46,659 nucleotides of DNA from an uncultured Planctomycetaceae bacterium (GTDB lineage Bacteria > Planctomycetota > Planctomycetia > Pirellulales > UBA1268): contig CAISKG010000609.1 in assembly GCA_903885855.1 (NCBI GenBank), positions 1 through 46,659 on the forward strand, in the 5' to 3' direction. Below are positions 7,707 to 16,456 of this stretch, piece by piece. The position numbers were made by a program, and so were the translations under genes. The notes beneath the pieces are model-generated. The model saw only the letters and a list, made by a program, of their open reading frames with translations, had not been told where the DNA came from and did not search any database. Each line of letters starts with the position of its first letter. Positions within the stretch are counted from its first letter, which is position 1.

Positions 7707-8536
7707 CCACCGCGCCCCCGCCGGCCGACACCCTGCTCCTGGCCGACGTCGGCAACAGCCGGATCAAGCTCGCCGCCGTCGAGGATCCGGGCCTGGCTCC
7801 CTCGGGCCAGCGCGTCGCCGCGCCGCGCCTCGCGCACCGCCGGGAGATCGACGTCCGCGGCCTGCAGACGCGCCTCCTGCGGCAGTGGCTGGCCGCCGCG
7901 GCGCCGGCGGCGGCGCACGTCCTCGTGGCGAGCGTCCACGACCGCGCCGCGGCGATGCTCGAGCTGGCGATCGCGGAGGAGTCGGCCACCGGGCGGCGCG
8001 TGCTCAGGCAGCAGCGCGTCACCCACGCCGACCTGCCCCTGGAGGTGGCCCTGCCGGAGCCGCAGCGTGTGGGCATCGACCGGCTGGCCGCGGCCGCCGC
8101 GGCACGCGCGCTCGTGCCGCCGGGCAGCGCGGCGATCGTGGTCGACTGCGGCACGGCGGCGACGGTCGACATGGTCGACGGCTCCGGCGCCTTCCTCGGC
8201 GGGGCGATCCTTCCCGGGCCGGTGCTCATGGCCCGCGCCCTGGCGGAGGGCACGAGCAAGCTCCCCGAGGTGCAGGCGCTCGACGGCGACGATCCGCCGG
8301 CGATGCCAGGCCGCGGCACGCGCGACGCGATCGCCGCCGGCATCGGCTGGGGAATCCGCGGGGCGATCGCCGAGCTCGTCGCCCGGGCCCGGGCCACCCT
8401 CGGCGCCCCGACGCCCGTCGTGGTCACCGGTGGCTGGCGGAGGGCCGTGCTGCCGGCCGTTCCCGACGCCCTCGAGGCACCCGATCTGGTCCTCACCGGC
8501 ATCGCCCTGGCCACGCGGCGCGTGGGGGCCGGGTGA
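7703..8536 (+). CDS. coaX: Type III pantothenate kinase
   Basis: This 277-aa enzyme phosphorylates pantothenate in the first step of coenzyme A synthesis. It shows the ASKHA-fold phosphate loop LLADVGNSRIKLA at the N-terminus, the GIDRLAA motif carrying the catalytic aspartate, and VVDCGTAATVDMVD followed by GGAILPG, all typical of CoaX. The ATG at 7703 overlaps the obg stop by 4 nt. Type III kinases are often scattered; coupling to obg is positional and no functional link is implied. An Ala-rich stretch around residues 65-80 reflects base composition. Confidence 0.93.
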   Translation: MTTAPPPADTLLLADVGNSRIKLAAVEDPGLAPSGQRVAAPRLAHRREIDVRGLQTRLLRQWLAAAAPAAAHVLVASVHDRAAAMLELAIAEESATGRRVLRQQRVTHADLPLEVALPEPQRVGIDRLAAAAAARALVPPGSAAIVVDCGTAATVDMVDGSGAFLGGAILPGPVLMARALAEGTSKLPEVQALDGDDPPAMPGRGTRDAIAAGIGWGIRGAIAELVARARATLGAPTPVVVTGGWRRAVLPAVPDALEAPDLVLTGIALATRRVGAG

Positions 8537-8577
8537 GCGCCGCCCGCCGGCGAGTGTCACGCCGGCGGGTTCACGGG

Positions 8578-8583
8578 TACACT
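8578..8583 (+). promoter_or_regulatory. Weak -10-like TACACT before rsfS
   Basis: TACACT lies 33 nt before the rsfS start in the 79-nt coaX-rsfS gap, just after a GC-rich repeat (CGCCGG / CCGGCG pairings around 8540-8566). It could be a secondary internal promoter. No recognisable -35 is present. Confidence 0.25.
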
Positions 8584-8615
8584 GCCCGCTTTCCCCCCGG
8601 CCCGCCCGCCGCACC

Positions 8616-9014
8616 ATGCCGACCGTGCCCCGCGACCACGACGCCTCCGCACCGCTGGCCCCCGCGCTCGAGCGGGCGCTCGCCGCCGCGCGCGTGGCCG
8701 AGGAGACGCGCGGCACCGACGTGCGGGTCATCGACCTCCGCGGCGTGACGCCCGCCTTCGACTACTTCGTCGTCGCCACCGGATCGAGCCGCCGGCAGAT
8801 CCACGCCATGGCCGACGAGATCGAGAAGGTGATGAAGCGCGAGTGGCACGACCGCAAGCGCGGCGGCGAGGGCTACGAGGAAGGGCGTTGGATCGTGCTC
8901 GACTACGGCGACGTCGTGGTCCAGCTCTTCGACGCCGACGCCCGGCAGTATTGGGACATCGAGCAGCTGTGGTGCGACGCGCCGCGCGTGCCGATCCCCG
9001 GAGCGCGGCCGTGA
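8616..9014 (+). CDS. rsfS: Ribosome silencing factor RsfS (Iojap/YbeB family)
   Basis: The 132-aa protein has a ~20-residue N-terminal extension and the complete RsfS domain: VIDLRGVTPAFDYFVVATG, SSRRQIHAMADEIEK, and WIVLDYGDVVVQLFD with the terminal YWDIEQLW. RsfS binds L14 on the 50S subunit and blocks joining with 30S when nutrients are limiting. The start is ATG 8616. Its TGA overlaps the GTG start of argS (GTGA at 9011-9014), so the two are translationally coupled. Lying in a unit with L27, Obg and EF-G, it fits a large-subunit control operon. Confidence 0.95.
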   Translation: MPTVPRDHDASAPLAPALERALAAARVAEETRGTDVRVIDLRGVTPAFDYFVVATGSSRRQIHAMADEIEKVMKREWHDRKRGGEGYEEGRWIVLDYGDVVVQLFDADARQYWDIEQLWCDAPRVPIPGARP

Positions 9015-10873
9015 CCGGAGCCGACACGGCCCCGTCCGGCGCACCGGGCGGTGCCGGCACCTTCCGCGACCGGCTCCGGGCCGCCTTCGCACACGCCCTG
9101 CGCGGGCTCGCCGCCGACGGCGTCTGCCCGGTGGGCGCCGAGGACCTGCCGGCGCTCCTCGAGCAGGTGCGCGAGACCGCCGAGGCGAAGTTCGGCGACT
9201 ACTCCGGCACGATGGCGATGGGGCTGGCGAAGAAGGCGGCGCGGAAGCCGCGTGATCTGGCCGTCGAGATCGCCCGGCGCCTCGCCGACGCCCCCGGCTA
9301 TTCCGCCGCCTTCGCCCCGCCGGGGGATCCGGTGGGGCCCGGCTTCATCAACGTGCGCGTGCGCGACGAGGCCCTGTCGGCCGCCATCTCGGCGGCGTTC
9401 GTCGACGAGCGCCTCGGCGTGCCGCGCGTCGCGGCGCCGGCGACGATCGTCGTCGATTTCAGCTCGCCCAACGTCGCCAAGCCGATGCACGTGGGCCACA
9501 TCCGCTCCACCGTCATCGGCGACTCCCTGGCGCGGCTCCTCGCCTTCCGCGGCCACCGCGTCATCACCGACAACCACCTCGGCGACTGGGGCACGCAGTT
9601 CGGGATGATCATCTGGGGCTGGCGGCGCTTCGGCGACGAGGCCGCGCTGGCCGCCGATCCGACCGCCGAGCTGGGGCGGATCTACCGCCTCGTGCGCCGC
9701 CTCGCCGACGCCGCGCCGGAGGACCTGGCCGCCGACCCGCAGCTGGCGGCGCTGGCCGCGGAGCATCCGGGCGCCGCCCGCGAGGTGCTCCTCGAGACGG
9801 CGCGGCTCCACGAGGGGGACCCGGAGAACCGGGCGCTGTGGGAGCGGTTCATGCCGGCGTGTCTCGCCGACATCGAGAAGCTCTACCGGCGCCTCGACGT
9901 GCACTTCGACCACCGCCTGGGCGAGAGCTTCTTCCAGCCCTTCCTGGCGGGCGTGGTGGACGACCTGGTGGCGCGGGGCCTGGCCCGCGAGAGCCGCGGG
10001 GCGATCGGCGTGTTCCTCGACGGCGACGACAAGCCGCCGTTCCTGGTGCGCAAGGGGGACGGCGCCTTCCTCTACGCCACCACCGACCTGGCCACGATCC
10101 GCTGGCGGCTGGAGCACTGGAATCCCGACCGGATCCTGTACGTCGTCGATCACCGCCAGGGGCAGCACTTCGAGCATCTCTTCGCCACGGCGAAGCGCTG
10201 GGGGCTGCCCGGGATCGAGCGCGTGGCGCTCGAGCACGTCGCCTTCGGCACGGTTCTCGGCGACGACGGCCGGCCCTTCAAGACGCGGGCCGGCGACACC
10301 GTGGGGCTCGAGTCGCTCCTCGACGAGGGGGTGGAACGCGCCTTCGCGCTCACCGCCGGCGACGAGGGGCTCGACGACGCCGAGCGGCGGCGGGTGGCGG
10401 AGACGGTCGGCATCGGCGCCATCAAGTACGCCGACCTCTGCCAGAACCGGACCACCGACTACGTCTTCTCCTACGACAAGATGCTCGAGCTCAAGGGCAA
10501 CACCGCGGCCTACATGCAGTACGCCGTGGCCCGCGTCGAGGGGGTGCTCGAGAAGGGGGGGATCGACCGCGAGGCGCTGTGGCGCTCGGCCCCGGCGATC
10601 GTGCCGGCCGACCCGCGCGAGCGGAGCCTGGCGCTGGCGATCCTCCGTTTCGGCGAGGTGCTCGAGGACGTCGAGGCCGACTCCCGGCCCAACCTGCTGA
10701 CGGCCTGGCTGTACGACCTCGCCGGGCGCTATTCCGCCTTCTACGACGCGCTGCCGATCCTCAAGTGCGCCGAGCCGGAGCGCACCAGCCGACTGGCCCT
10801 CTGCGATCTCACCGGCCGCGTGCTGCGGAAGGGGCTCGGGCTGCTCGGCATCGGCACCGTGCGCACGATGTGA
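9011..10873 (+). CDS. argS: Arginine--tRNA ligase
   Basis: This 620-aa class I synthetase charges tRNA-Arg. It has an N-terminal Add1-type domain, the HIGH-box equivalent HVGH within SSPNVAKPMHVGHIRSTVIG, and the ArgRS-specific DNHLGDWGTQFGM. A KMSKS-equivalent region is of the degenerate type (GRPFKTRAGD), common in ArgRS. The C-terminal DALR anticodon-binding domain includes NTAAYMQYAVARVEGV and ends in VRTM. The GTG start at 9011 overlaps the rsfS stop. It is followed 28 nt later by fusA. Confidence 0.97.
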   Translation: MTGADTAPSGAPGGAGTFRDRLRAAFAHALRGLAADGVCPVGAEDLPALLEQVRETAEAKFGDYSGTMAMGLAKKAARKPRDLAVEIARRLADAPGYSAAFAPPGDPVGPGFINVRVRDEALSAAISAAFVDERLGVPRVAAPATIVVDFSSPNVAKPMHVGHIRSTVIGDSLARLLAFRGHRVITDNHLGDWGTQFGMIIWGWRRFGDEAALAADPTAELGRIYRLVRRLADAAPEDLAADPQLAALAAEHPGAAREVLLETARLHEGDPENRALWERFMPACLADIEKLYRRLDVHFDHRLGESFFQPFLAGVVDDLVARGLARESRGAIGVFLDGDDKPPFLVRKGDGAFLYATTDLATIRWRLEHWNPDRILYVVDHRQGQHFEHLFATAKRWGLPGIERVALEHVAFGTVLGDDGRPFKTRAGDTVGLESLLDEGVERAFALTAGDEGLDDAERRRVAETVGIGAIKYADLCQNRTTDYVFSYDKMLELKGNTAAYMQYAVARVEGVLEKGGIDREALWRSAPAIVPADPRERSLALAILRFGEVLEDVEADSRPNLLTAWLYDLAGRYSAFYDALPILKCAEPERTSRLALCDLTGRVLRKGLGLLGIGTVRTM

Positions 10874-10901
10874 CCCGCCGGACACGAGGAGCCCCTTCCC
10901 C

Positions 10902-13001
10902 ATGAGCCGGCCGCTCGCCGCCATCCGCAACATCGGCATCGTCGCCCACATCGACGCCGGCAAGACGACGCTCACCGAGCGGATGCTGTTCTTCACCAAG
11001 ACCAGCCACCGCCTCGGCGACGTCGACAAGGGCACGACCGTCACCGACTTCGACCCCGAGGAGCAGCAGCGCGGGATCACGATCTACTCCGCCGCGGTGA
11101 GCTTCGCCTGGCGCGACGTCTCGGTGAACCTCATCGACACGCCCGGCCACGTCGACTTCACCGCCGAGGTGGAGCGGTCGCTCCGCGTCCTCGACGGCGC
11201 GGTGGTGGTGTTCTCGGCACGCGAGGGGGTCGAGGCCCAGAGCGAGACGGTGTGGCGCCAGGCCGACAAGTACCACGTGCCGCGTGTGGCGCTGGTCAAC
11301 AAGCTCGACCGCGAGGGGGCCGATTTCTTCGGCACGGTGCACCAGATCGAGAAGCGGCTCGGCGCCCGTCCGCTGGTGCTGCAGGTGCCGCTGGGGATGG
11401 GGCCGCCGCACGTCAAGGATCCGTTCCGGGGCCTCGTCGACCTCGTGGAGATGAGGCTCCTCACCTACCCGCCGCGCGACGAGGTGCTCGACGGCGACGC
11501 CCCGGCCGAGGCCTTCACCGTCTCGGAAATCCCCCCCGAGGTGGCCGAGCTGGCGGCGGAGTGGCGCGAGCAGCTCGTCTCCACGCTCTTCGATTTCTCC
11601 GACGAGCTCGCCGAGCTGGCCATGAGCGAGGCGCCGATCCCCCCGGAGGTGATCCGCCGGGCGATCCGCGAAGGGACGGTGGCCCGCCGGGTGGTGCCCG
11701 TGCTGGCCGGGTCGGCGCTCGACTGCATCGGGATCCAGCCGGTCCTCGACGCCGTGGCCTGGTATCTGCCGAGCCCGCTCGACGTGCCGCCGGTCACCGG
11801 GATCGACCCCTCCAAGAAGACCCCGGTGACGGTGGAGCGGAAGCCCGATCCCGCCGCCCCCTTCTGCGGCCTCGTCTTCAAGATCCTCGCCGAGAAGCAC
11901 GGCGACCTGTATTTCGTGCGCGTCTACTCCGGCACGCTCAAGGCGGGGAGCCGGGCCTGGAACCCGCTCAAGCAGAAGAAGGAGAACGTCGCCCAGCTGT
12001 GGCGCGTGCAGGCTGACCGGCGCGAGCAGATCCCGCAGGCCGTCGCCGGCGACATCGTCGGCGTCATCGGGCCGCGCGCCAGCGTCACCGGCGACACCCT
12101 CTGCGACGCCGACGCCCCGGTGATCCTCGAATCGATCGAGTTCCCCGAGACGGTGATCTCGATGGCCATCGAGCCGGAGACGAGCCTCGAGCGGAAGAAG
12201 CTCGGCGAGGTGCTCGAGATGATGAAGCGGCAGGACCCCACCTTCCGGGCGCTGGAGAGCGAGGAGACGGGGCAGACCCTGATCTCGGGCATGGGGGAGC
12301 TGCACCTGGAGGTGATCCGCCACCGCCTGGAGCGCGACTTCAACCTCACCTGCCGCGTCCACAAGCCGCGCGTCAGCTACAAGGAGACCCTCGCCACCGC
12401 GGCCACGGCCACCGGGCAGTCGAACCGCCAGGTGGCGGGGCAGACGCTCGTGGCCTCGGTGACCGTCCGCGGGGAACCGACGGGGACCCAGGGCCCGGTG
12501 ACGGTGGAGCAGGGCTGGTTCCCTGAGAACGAGGCGCTGGGGGCGATCGCCGCCCAGATGACGCAGGCCGTGCGCGAAAGCGCCGAGCGCGGGGGGCTCA
12601 AGGGCTGCCCGCTGTGGGGGGTGCGGATCGTGGTCCTCGAGAGCCCGATCCCGGAGCCGCCGCCGGGGGAGGTGGCGATCCGGATCGCCGCCGCCGACGC
12701 CATCGACAAGCTCCTCGCCGCCTCCGGCTCGGTGCTCCTCGAGCCGGTGATGCGCGTCGAGGTGAGCGTGCCCGAGGAGCATCTCGGCGACGTGATCAAC
12801 GATCTCCAGCAGCGCCGGGCGATCATCACGGCGACCGAGATCCGCGCCGGGGTGACGGTGCTCACGGCCGAGGCGCCGCTGGCGAGCATGTTCGGCTATT
12901 CCGCCGCGGTGCGGAGCGTGAGCCAGGGCCGCGCGAGCTTCACGATGGCCCCGCTCAAGTACGGCCCCGCCCCGCCGGAGACGGCCGACGCCTACGTCTG
13001 A
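10902..13001 (+). CDS. fusA: Elongation factor G-like translational GTPase (divergent EF-G paralogue)
   Basis: The 699-aa, five-domain EF-G has G1 AHIDAGKTT, G2 RGITI, G3 DTPGHVDF, G4 NKLD and domain V ending MFGYSAAVRSVSQGRASF. EF-G promotes translocation and, with RRF, ribosome recycling. Several canonical signatures differ: the G5 region reads GSALDCIG rather than GSAFKNKG, and domain IV has SNRQVAGQTLVASV where translocating EF-Gs carry a GRGQYGHV-type motif. It is also not beside rpsL/rpsG/tuf. I infer a paralogue of the EF-G2 or planctomycete/spirochaete type, possibly specialised for recycling; this is not proven. GAGGAG lies 14 nt upstream of the ATG. Confidence 0.9.
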   Translation: MSRPLAAIRNIGIVAHIDAGKTTLTERMLFFTKTSHRLGDVDKGTTVTDFDPEEQQRGITIYSAAVSFAWRDVSVNLIDTPGHVDFTAEVERSLRVLDGAVVVFSAREGVEAQSETVWRQADKYHVPRVALVNKLDREGADFFGTVHQIEKRLGARPLVLQVPLGMGPPHVKDPFRGLVDLVEMRLLTYPPRDEVLDGDAPAEAFTVSEIPPEVAELAAEWREQLVSTLFDFSDELAELAMSEAPIPPEVIRRAIREGTVARRVVPVLAGSALDCIGIQPVLDAVAWYLPSPLDVPPVTGIDPSKKTPVTVERKPDPAAPFCGLVFKILAEKHGDLYFVRVYSGTLKAGSRAWNPLKQKKENVAQLWRVQADRREQIPQAVAGDIVGVIGPRASVTGDTLCDADAPVILESIEFPETVISMAIEPETSLERKKLGEVLEMMKRQDPTFRALESEETGQTLISGMGELHLEVIRHRLERDFNLTCRVHKPRVSYKETLATAATATGQSNRQVAGQTLVASVTVRGEPTGTQGPVTVEQGWFPENEALGAIAAQMTQAVRESAERGGLKGCPLWGVRIVVLESPIPEPPPGEVAIRIAAADAIDKLLAASGSVLLEPVMRVEVSVPEEHLGDVINDLQQRRAIITATEIRAGVTVLTAEAPLASMFGYSAAVRSVSQGRASFTMAPLKYGPAPPETADAYV

Positions 13002-13022
13002 CGCCGCGCGGGAGGGGGGCCG

Positions 13023-14175
13023 TCAGCCGGGGCCGCCCCGGGCGGCGCGGAGGGCGCGGACGTAATGGATCGCGGCGTGGTCGGCCAGATCGCGCACCAC
13101 CACGCGGCCCAGGGCGTCGCTGCGGGCCACCTCGGCGATGAGCCGCTCCCGCGCCGCGCGCGCCGCAGCCGCGTCGCCGCGCACCAGCGCCGCCGAAAGG
13201 CTCCCCCAGCGCCTCGAGGATCGCCCCTTGGTCGCCCCCCGCGGCGGCCCCGCCGAGGGCCTCGCGGTACTCGCGCCGCGCCTGCCGCTGGTCGTCGGCG
13301 ACCTGCTCGGGGCGCGGGGCGGCGTGCAGCACGCCGCGCCGGTCGAGGTACAAGGGGGGCGCCGGATGGGCGAAGGCGTGCTCCCAGCCCCGGCTGCGCG
13401 CGACGCGGGCCAGCGTCCCGGCCGCCAGCCGAGCCGACTGCCGCAGCGCCGTCTGCGAGGCCACCGCGAGCCAGCCTCCCGGGGGGGCGAGGTTGTCGAG
13501 GAGACCGTCGGCGAGATCGGTGAGATCGGCCTCGTCGAAGCGGGCCGGCGGGACGCGGGGCACGAGGTCGCAGCAGTGGACGTAGCGCCGCACCGGCTGG
13601 CGGGCGTCGAGCGCGAGGCTGCCCGTCCCCACCCGCGGCGCGCCGAAGGTCACGAGCTCCGCGGCCGGAAAGTCGACGGCGCAGAGCGTGGCCAGAGCCC
13701 CGCCGAGGCTGTGGCCGGCGGCGACGAGGCGGCCGTCGGCAGCGCGGGCCCACGGCTCCAGTGGCCCACGCAGTTCGTCGAACGTCAGGCCCCAGCCGCG
13801 GTGGACGACGACGCCGGGGCGCCACTCGAAGGGATCGACGAGCAGATTCGCGAGGAGATCGTCGACGTTGCCCGTCTCGGTGCCCCGGAAGACGGCGAAG
13901 GTGGTGCCGCCGCGGGGATCGCGGCACACGAAGCCGTCGGCGGCGGCCCGGGCCGTGAACAGCCGCCGGCTTTCGAGCGTGGCCAGAAGGTCGAAGCCGA
14001 TGCGGGCGAGCTCGGCCTCGATCCGGGGCAGCGTCGCGTAGGCCAGGCGCGACAGTTCGGCGGCCAGCAGATCGACGGCCACCCCACCGCCGTCCTCCGG
14101 CCACCACTCGAAGAAGGGGCCGTCCGCCCCGGGAAAAAACAGCTCGCCGCCGCGGGTGGTGGGGGGGGCGGACAT
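13023..14175 (-). CDS. Class 3 lipase (alpha/beta hydrolase), frameshifted near 3' end
   Basis: The start at ATG 14175 is preceded by a GAGGGA box. There is no signal peptide. The protein has a lipase class 3 core: oxyanion-region FRGTE (97-101), nucleophile elbow GHSLGG with Ser156, FGAPRVG, a candidate catalytic Asp203 in CCDLVPRVP, and a late His in the HAFAHPAPPLYLD region. Around residue 323 the frame is broken in a run of five Cs (plus strand 13203-13207). Removing one base restores a coherent ~60-residue tail (LIAEVARSDALGRVVVRD, then ALRAARGGPG) ending at the TGA at 13023-13025, about 383 aa in total. Without the correction the frame continues into implausible Arg-rich sequence. It is either a sequencing error or a recent mutation. 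It converges with fusA, with only 21 bp between them. Confidence 0.85.
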
Positions 14176-14276
14176 GATGGGGAATCCCTCGGTCGGTCGC
14201 TGGCCGGGCATCGCGGGCCCGTCGCCGTCGTCGGAGGGGGGCCTCCCCGCGGTGAACCCGCGACGGCGTCGGGCCG

Positions 14277-15098
14277 TCAGTCGGGCTTCTTCGCCGGCAG
14301 GGCCCGCGTCGAGCCGGTCGTGATGCCGCCGTCCACCAGCAGCGTCTGGCCGGTGACGTAGGCACTGGCCTCGGAGGCCAGGAACACCACCGCCCCGTCG
14401 AGGTCCTCCGCGCTGCCGGGGCGCTTGAGGGGGATCCGCTCGACGAGGTAGGCGATCCACTCCGGATCCCGGTACATGACGTCGTTCTGGGCGGTGCGGA
14501 ACCAGCCGGGGGCGAGGCAGTTGACCGTGATCCCGTGGGGACCGAGGTCGTCCGCGAGGCTCATCGTCATCTGCTTCACGCCGCCGCGGCTGGCGGAGTA
14601 GGGGGTCAGCCCGGCGTATCCGAAGACGCTCGTCACGCTGCCGATGTTGATGATCCGCCCGCGCTTCCTCGGGATCATGTGGCGCGCGACGGCCTGGGCC
14701 ATGAAGAAGGTGCCACGGAGATTGGTGTCGAGGATCGTGTTCCAGTCGTCCCAGGTGACGTCGACGGCCGGCTTGCGGATGTTGCAGCCGGCGTTGTTGA
14801 GGAGGACGTCGATGGCCCCGGCGTGCTCGATCGCCGCCGCGGCGCACTCCCGGATGCTCGACTCGCTCCGCAGGTCGAGCGGCAGCGGCCAGACGCGGTG
14901 GCCGTGGGCTTCGAGGGAGGCGCGCGACGCGGCCAGGTCCTCGGCCTTGCGCGCGGTGATCACGAGATCGGCCCCGGCCCGGGCCAGCGCGCCTGCCATC
15001 TGCAGGCCCAGGCCCCGGCTGGCGCCGGTGACGAGCGCCGTGCGCCCGGTGAGATCGAAGAGGGCAGGGCCGGTGGGGCGTGTCATCGGGCTCGGCAT
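14277..15098 (-). CDS. SDR-family oxidoreductase, gluconate 5-dehydrogenase-like
   Basis: This 273-aa classical short-chain dehydrogenase/reductase has the Rossmann motif TGASRGLG (24-31), NNAG (101-104), catalytic-position Ser154 and Tyr167, and a C-terminal VTGQTLLVDGG. The N-terminal LFDLTGRTALVTGASRG and the APGWFRT segment resemble gluconate 5-dehydrogenase (IdnO) proteins, so a sugar-acid substrate is plausible but unproven. The active-site lysine of YxxxK is arginine (YSASR, Arg171, codon CGC at 14586-14588), which may change or abolish activity. An ATG at 15086 is an alternative start; neither has a clear ribosome-binding site. It lies 61 bp downstream of a zinc alcohol dehydrogenase on the same strand, a combination reminiscent of idonate/gluconate pathways. 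Confidence 0.88.
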   Translation of the reverse strand: MPSPMTRPTGPALFDLTGRTALVTGASRGLGLQMAGALARAGADLVITARKAEDLAASRASLEAHGHRVWPLPLDLRSESSIRECAAAAIEHAGAIDVLLNNAGCNIRKPAVDVTWDDWNTILDTNLRGTFFMAQAVARHMIPRKRGRIINIGSVTSVFGYAGLTPYSASRGGVKQMTMSLADDLGPHGITVNCLAPGWFRTAQNDVMYRDPEWIAYLVERIPLKRPGSAEDLDGAVVFLASEASAYVTGQTLLVDGGITTGSTRALPAKKPD

Positions 15099-15159
15099 GG
15101 GGGGGAAAGAGCGTGGGGACGAGGAGACGCGGAGTGGGGACGGGGGCGGCCGGGCCCGT

Positions 15160-16203
15160 TCAGGGACGCAGGACGACCTTCACGAGCCCCGGCTCGCGAT
15201 CGTGGAGCCGCTGGAACCAGGCCGGCCCCTCGTCGAGCGGGGCCACGCGGCTGACGAAGGCCGAGAGGTCGATCGTGCCCTCGGACACCAGCCGGATCGC
15301 CTCGGGGTAGCTGCCGGCGGAGGAGCAAGATCCCTGCAGCCGCAGCTGCCGCGTGACCACCAGCTGCAGCGGCAGGTCGATCGCCGGGGAGACGTTGCCC
15401 ACGAGCACGACCGTGCCGCCGCGGGTGCAGGACTCGATGGCCGTGCGTACCGGCGCCGTGGCCCCCACCGCCTCGAGCACCACGTCGGCGCCGTCGCTGT
15501 CGGGGCCCGAGGTCCCCCAGGCGGCCGCCTGCGTGCCGGCGTCGTCCCCGGCGGGGATGGTCGTGGTGGCCCCGAGGGCCCGGGCCTGTTCGAGCCGGCC
15601 CGCGTCGAGGTCGATCGCCGCGATCCTGGGCACGCCGTACGCGCGAAGCGAGGCCACGCACGCCAGGCCGATCGGCCCGGCGCCGACGACCACCGCCGAG
15701 CGGGTCGCCGGTCCGACGCCGGCGAGGTGCACCGCGTGGAGCGCGATCGTGAGCGGCTCGAGAAGCGCGGCGGCCACGAAGTCGAGCGTGTCGGGGATCG
15801 GATAGACGACGCGCCTCGGCACCACCACCTGCTCGGCGAAGCAGCCGTGCCGGCGGTAGAGACCGCAGGAGACCCCCAGCACCTGCCGGTCGGTGCAGAG
15901 GTTCTCCTGCCCCCGGCGGCAGTGGTCGCACGCGCCGCAGAACACGGTCGAGTCGAGCGCCACGCGCGTCCCCACGGCGAGATCGGCCACGCCCGCGCCC
16001 ACGGCGTCGACGGTGCCGGCGGCCTCGTGGCCCATCACCAGCGGCGGGATGCGCCGCCCGGTGGAGCCGGTGTAGCCGTGAACGTCGCTGCCGCAGATGC
16101 CGCAGGCCGCGACGCGCACCCGCACCTCGCCCGGGCCTGGGGTGGGGGTGTCGACGTCGGCCAGGGCCAGCGCGCCGGGCGCGGAGAGGAGGAGGGCTTT
16201 CAT
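15160..16203 (-). CDS. Zinc-dependent alcohol/polyol dehydrogenase (MDR family)
   Basis: The 347-aa medium-chain dehydrogenase has catalytic zinc ligands Cys37 (in GICGSD), His59 and Glu60 (GHE), four structural-zinc cysteines (Cys89, 92, 95, 103) and the NAD(P)-binding VVGAGPIGLACVASLRAYG. The overall pattern matches threonine, sorbitol or idonate dehydrogenase-like enzymes that oxidise a secondary alcohol to a ketone. The substrate cannot be fixed from sequence. It is first in a minus-strand unit with the SDR gene and perhaps the lipase; pairing with an IdnO-like SDR suggests sugar-acid interconversion. The start is ATG 16203. Confidence 0.9.
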   Translation of the reverse strand: MKALLLSAPGALALADVDTPTPGPGEVRVRVAACGICGSDVHGYTGSTGRRIPPLVMGHEAAGTVDAVGAGVADLAVGTRVALDSTVFCGACDHCRRGQENLCTDRQVLGVSCGLYRRHGCFAEQVVVPRRVVYPIPDTLDFVAAALLEPLTIALHAVHLAGVGPATRSAVVVGAGPIGLACVASLRAYGVPRIAAIDLDAGRLEQARALGATTTIPAGDDAGTQAAAWGTSGPDSDGADVVLEAVGATAPVRTAIESCTRGGTVVLVGNVSPAIDLPLQLVVTRQLRLQGSCSSAGSYPEAIRLVSEGTIDLSAFVSRVAPLDEGPAWFQRLHDREPGLVKVVLRP

Positions 16204-16284
16204 GGCGCCCAGGGTAGCCCGCGCGGGGGCGATTCCAAACCCGTCGGCGCCCCGCGAGGCCCCGCGAGGCGTGGGGTCCGCTTC

Positions 16285-16307
16285 AAAACCCCCTGAAAGG
16301 AGGGGTT
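16285..16307 (-). terminator. Short hairpin plus T-run upstream of the dehydrogenase, possible attenuator
   Basis: On the minus strand AACCCC (16302-16307) pairs with GGGGTT (16287-16292), followed by TTTT (16285-16288). It sits 82 nt before the dehydrogenase start. It could stop read-through towards that gene or attenuate its own leader. The stem is only 6 bp, so this is weak. The neighbouring 16245-16270 holds a tandem CCCCGCGAGG duplication. Confidence 0.3.
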
Positions 16308-16421
16308 GGGCCGCAGCGGTGGCCCGGCCGGCCCTGGACTCCCGGCGGCCTTCCGGCCGATGCTCCCCCGGGCCCTCCGAGCCCCGGAGGAAACCGATTC
16401 CCGCCGCGGCCGGGGGGCGTG

Positions 16422-16450
16422 TTGACACCGTCGGCAGCCAGTCATAGATT
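16422..16450 (+). promoter_or_regulatory. Promoter of the S10 ribosomal protein cluster
   Basis: TTGACA (16422-16427, perfect -35) is separated by 17 bp from TAGATT (16445-16450, 4 of 6 matches to TATAAT). Transcription would begin about 16457, giving an rpsJ leader of about 335 nt. This is the best sigma-70-type promoter in the window and lies in a 587-bp gap upstream of the ribosomal cluster. Confidence 0.8.
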
Positions 16451-16456
16451 TCTGGC

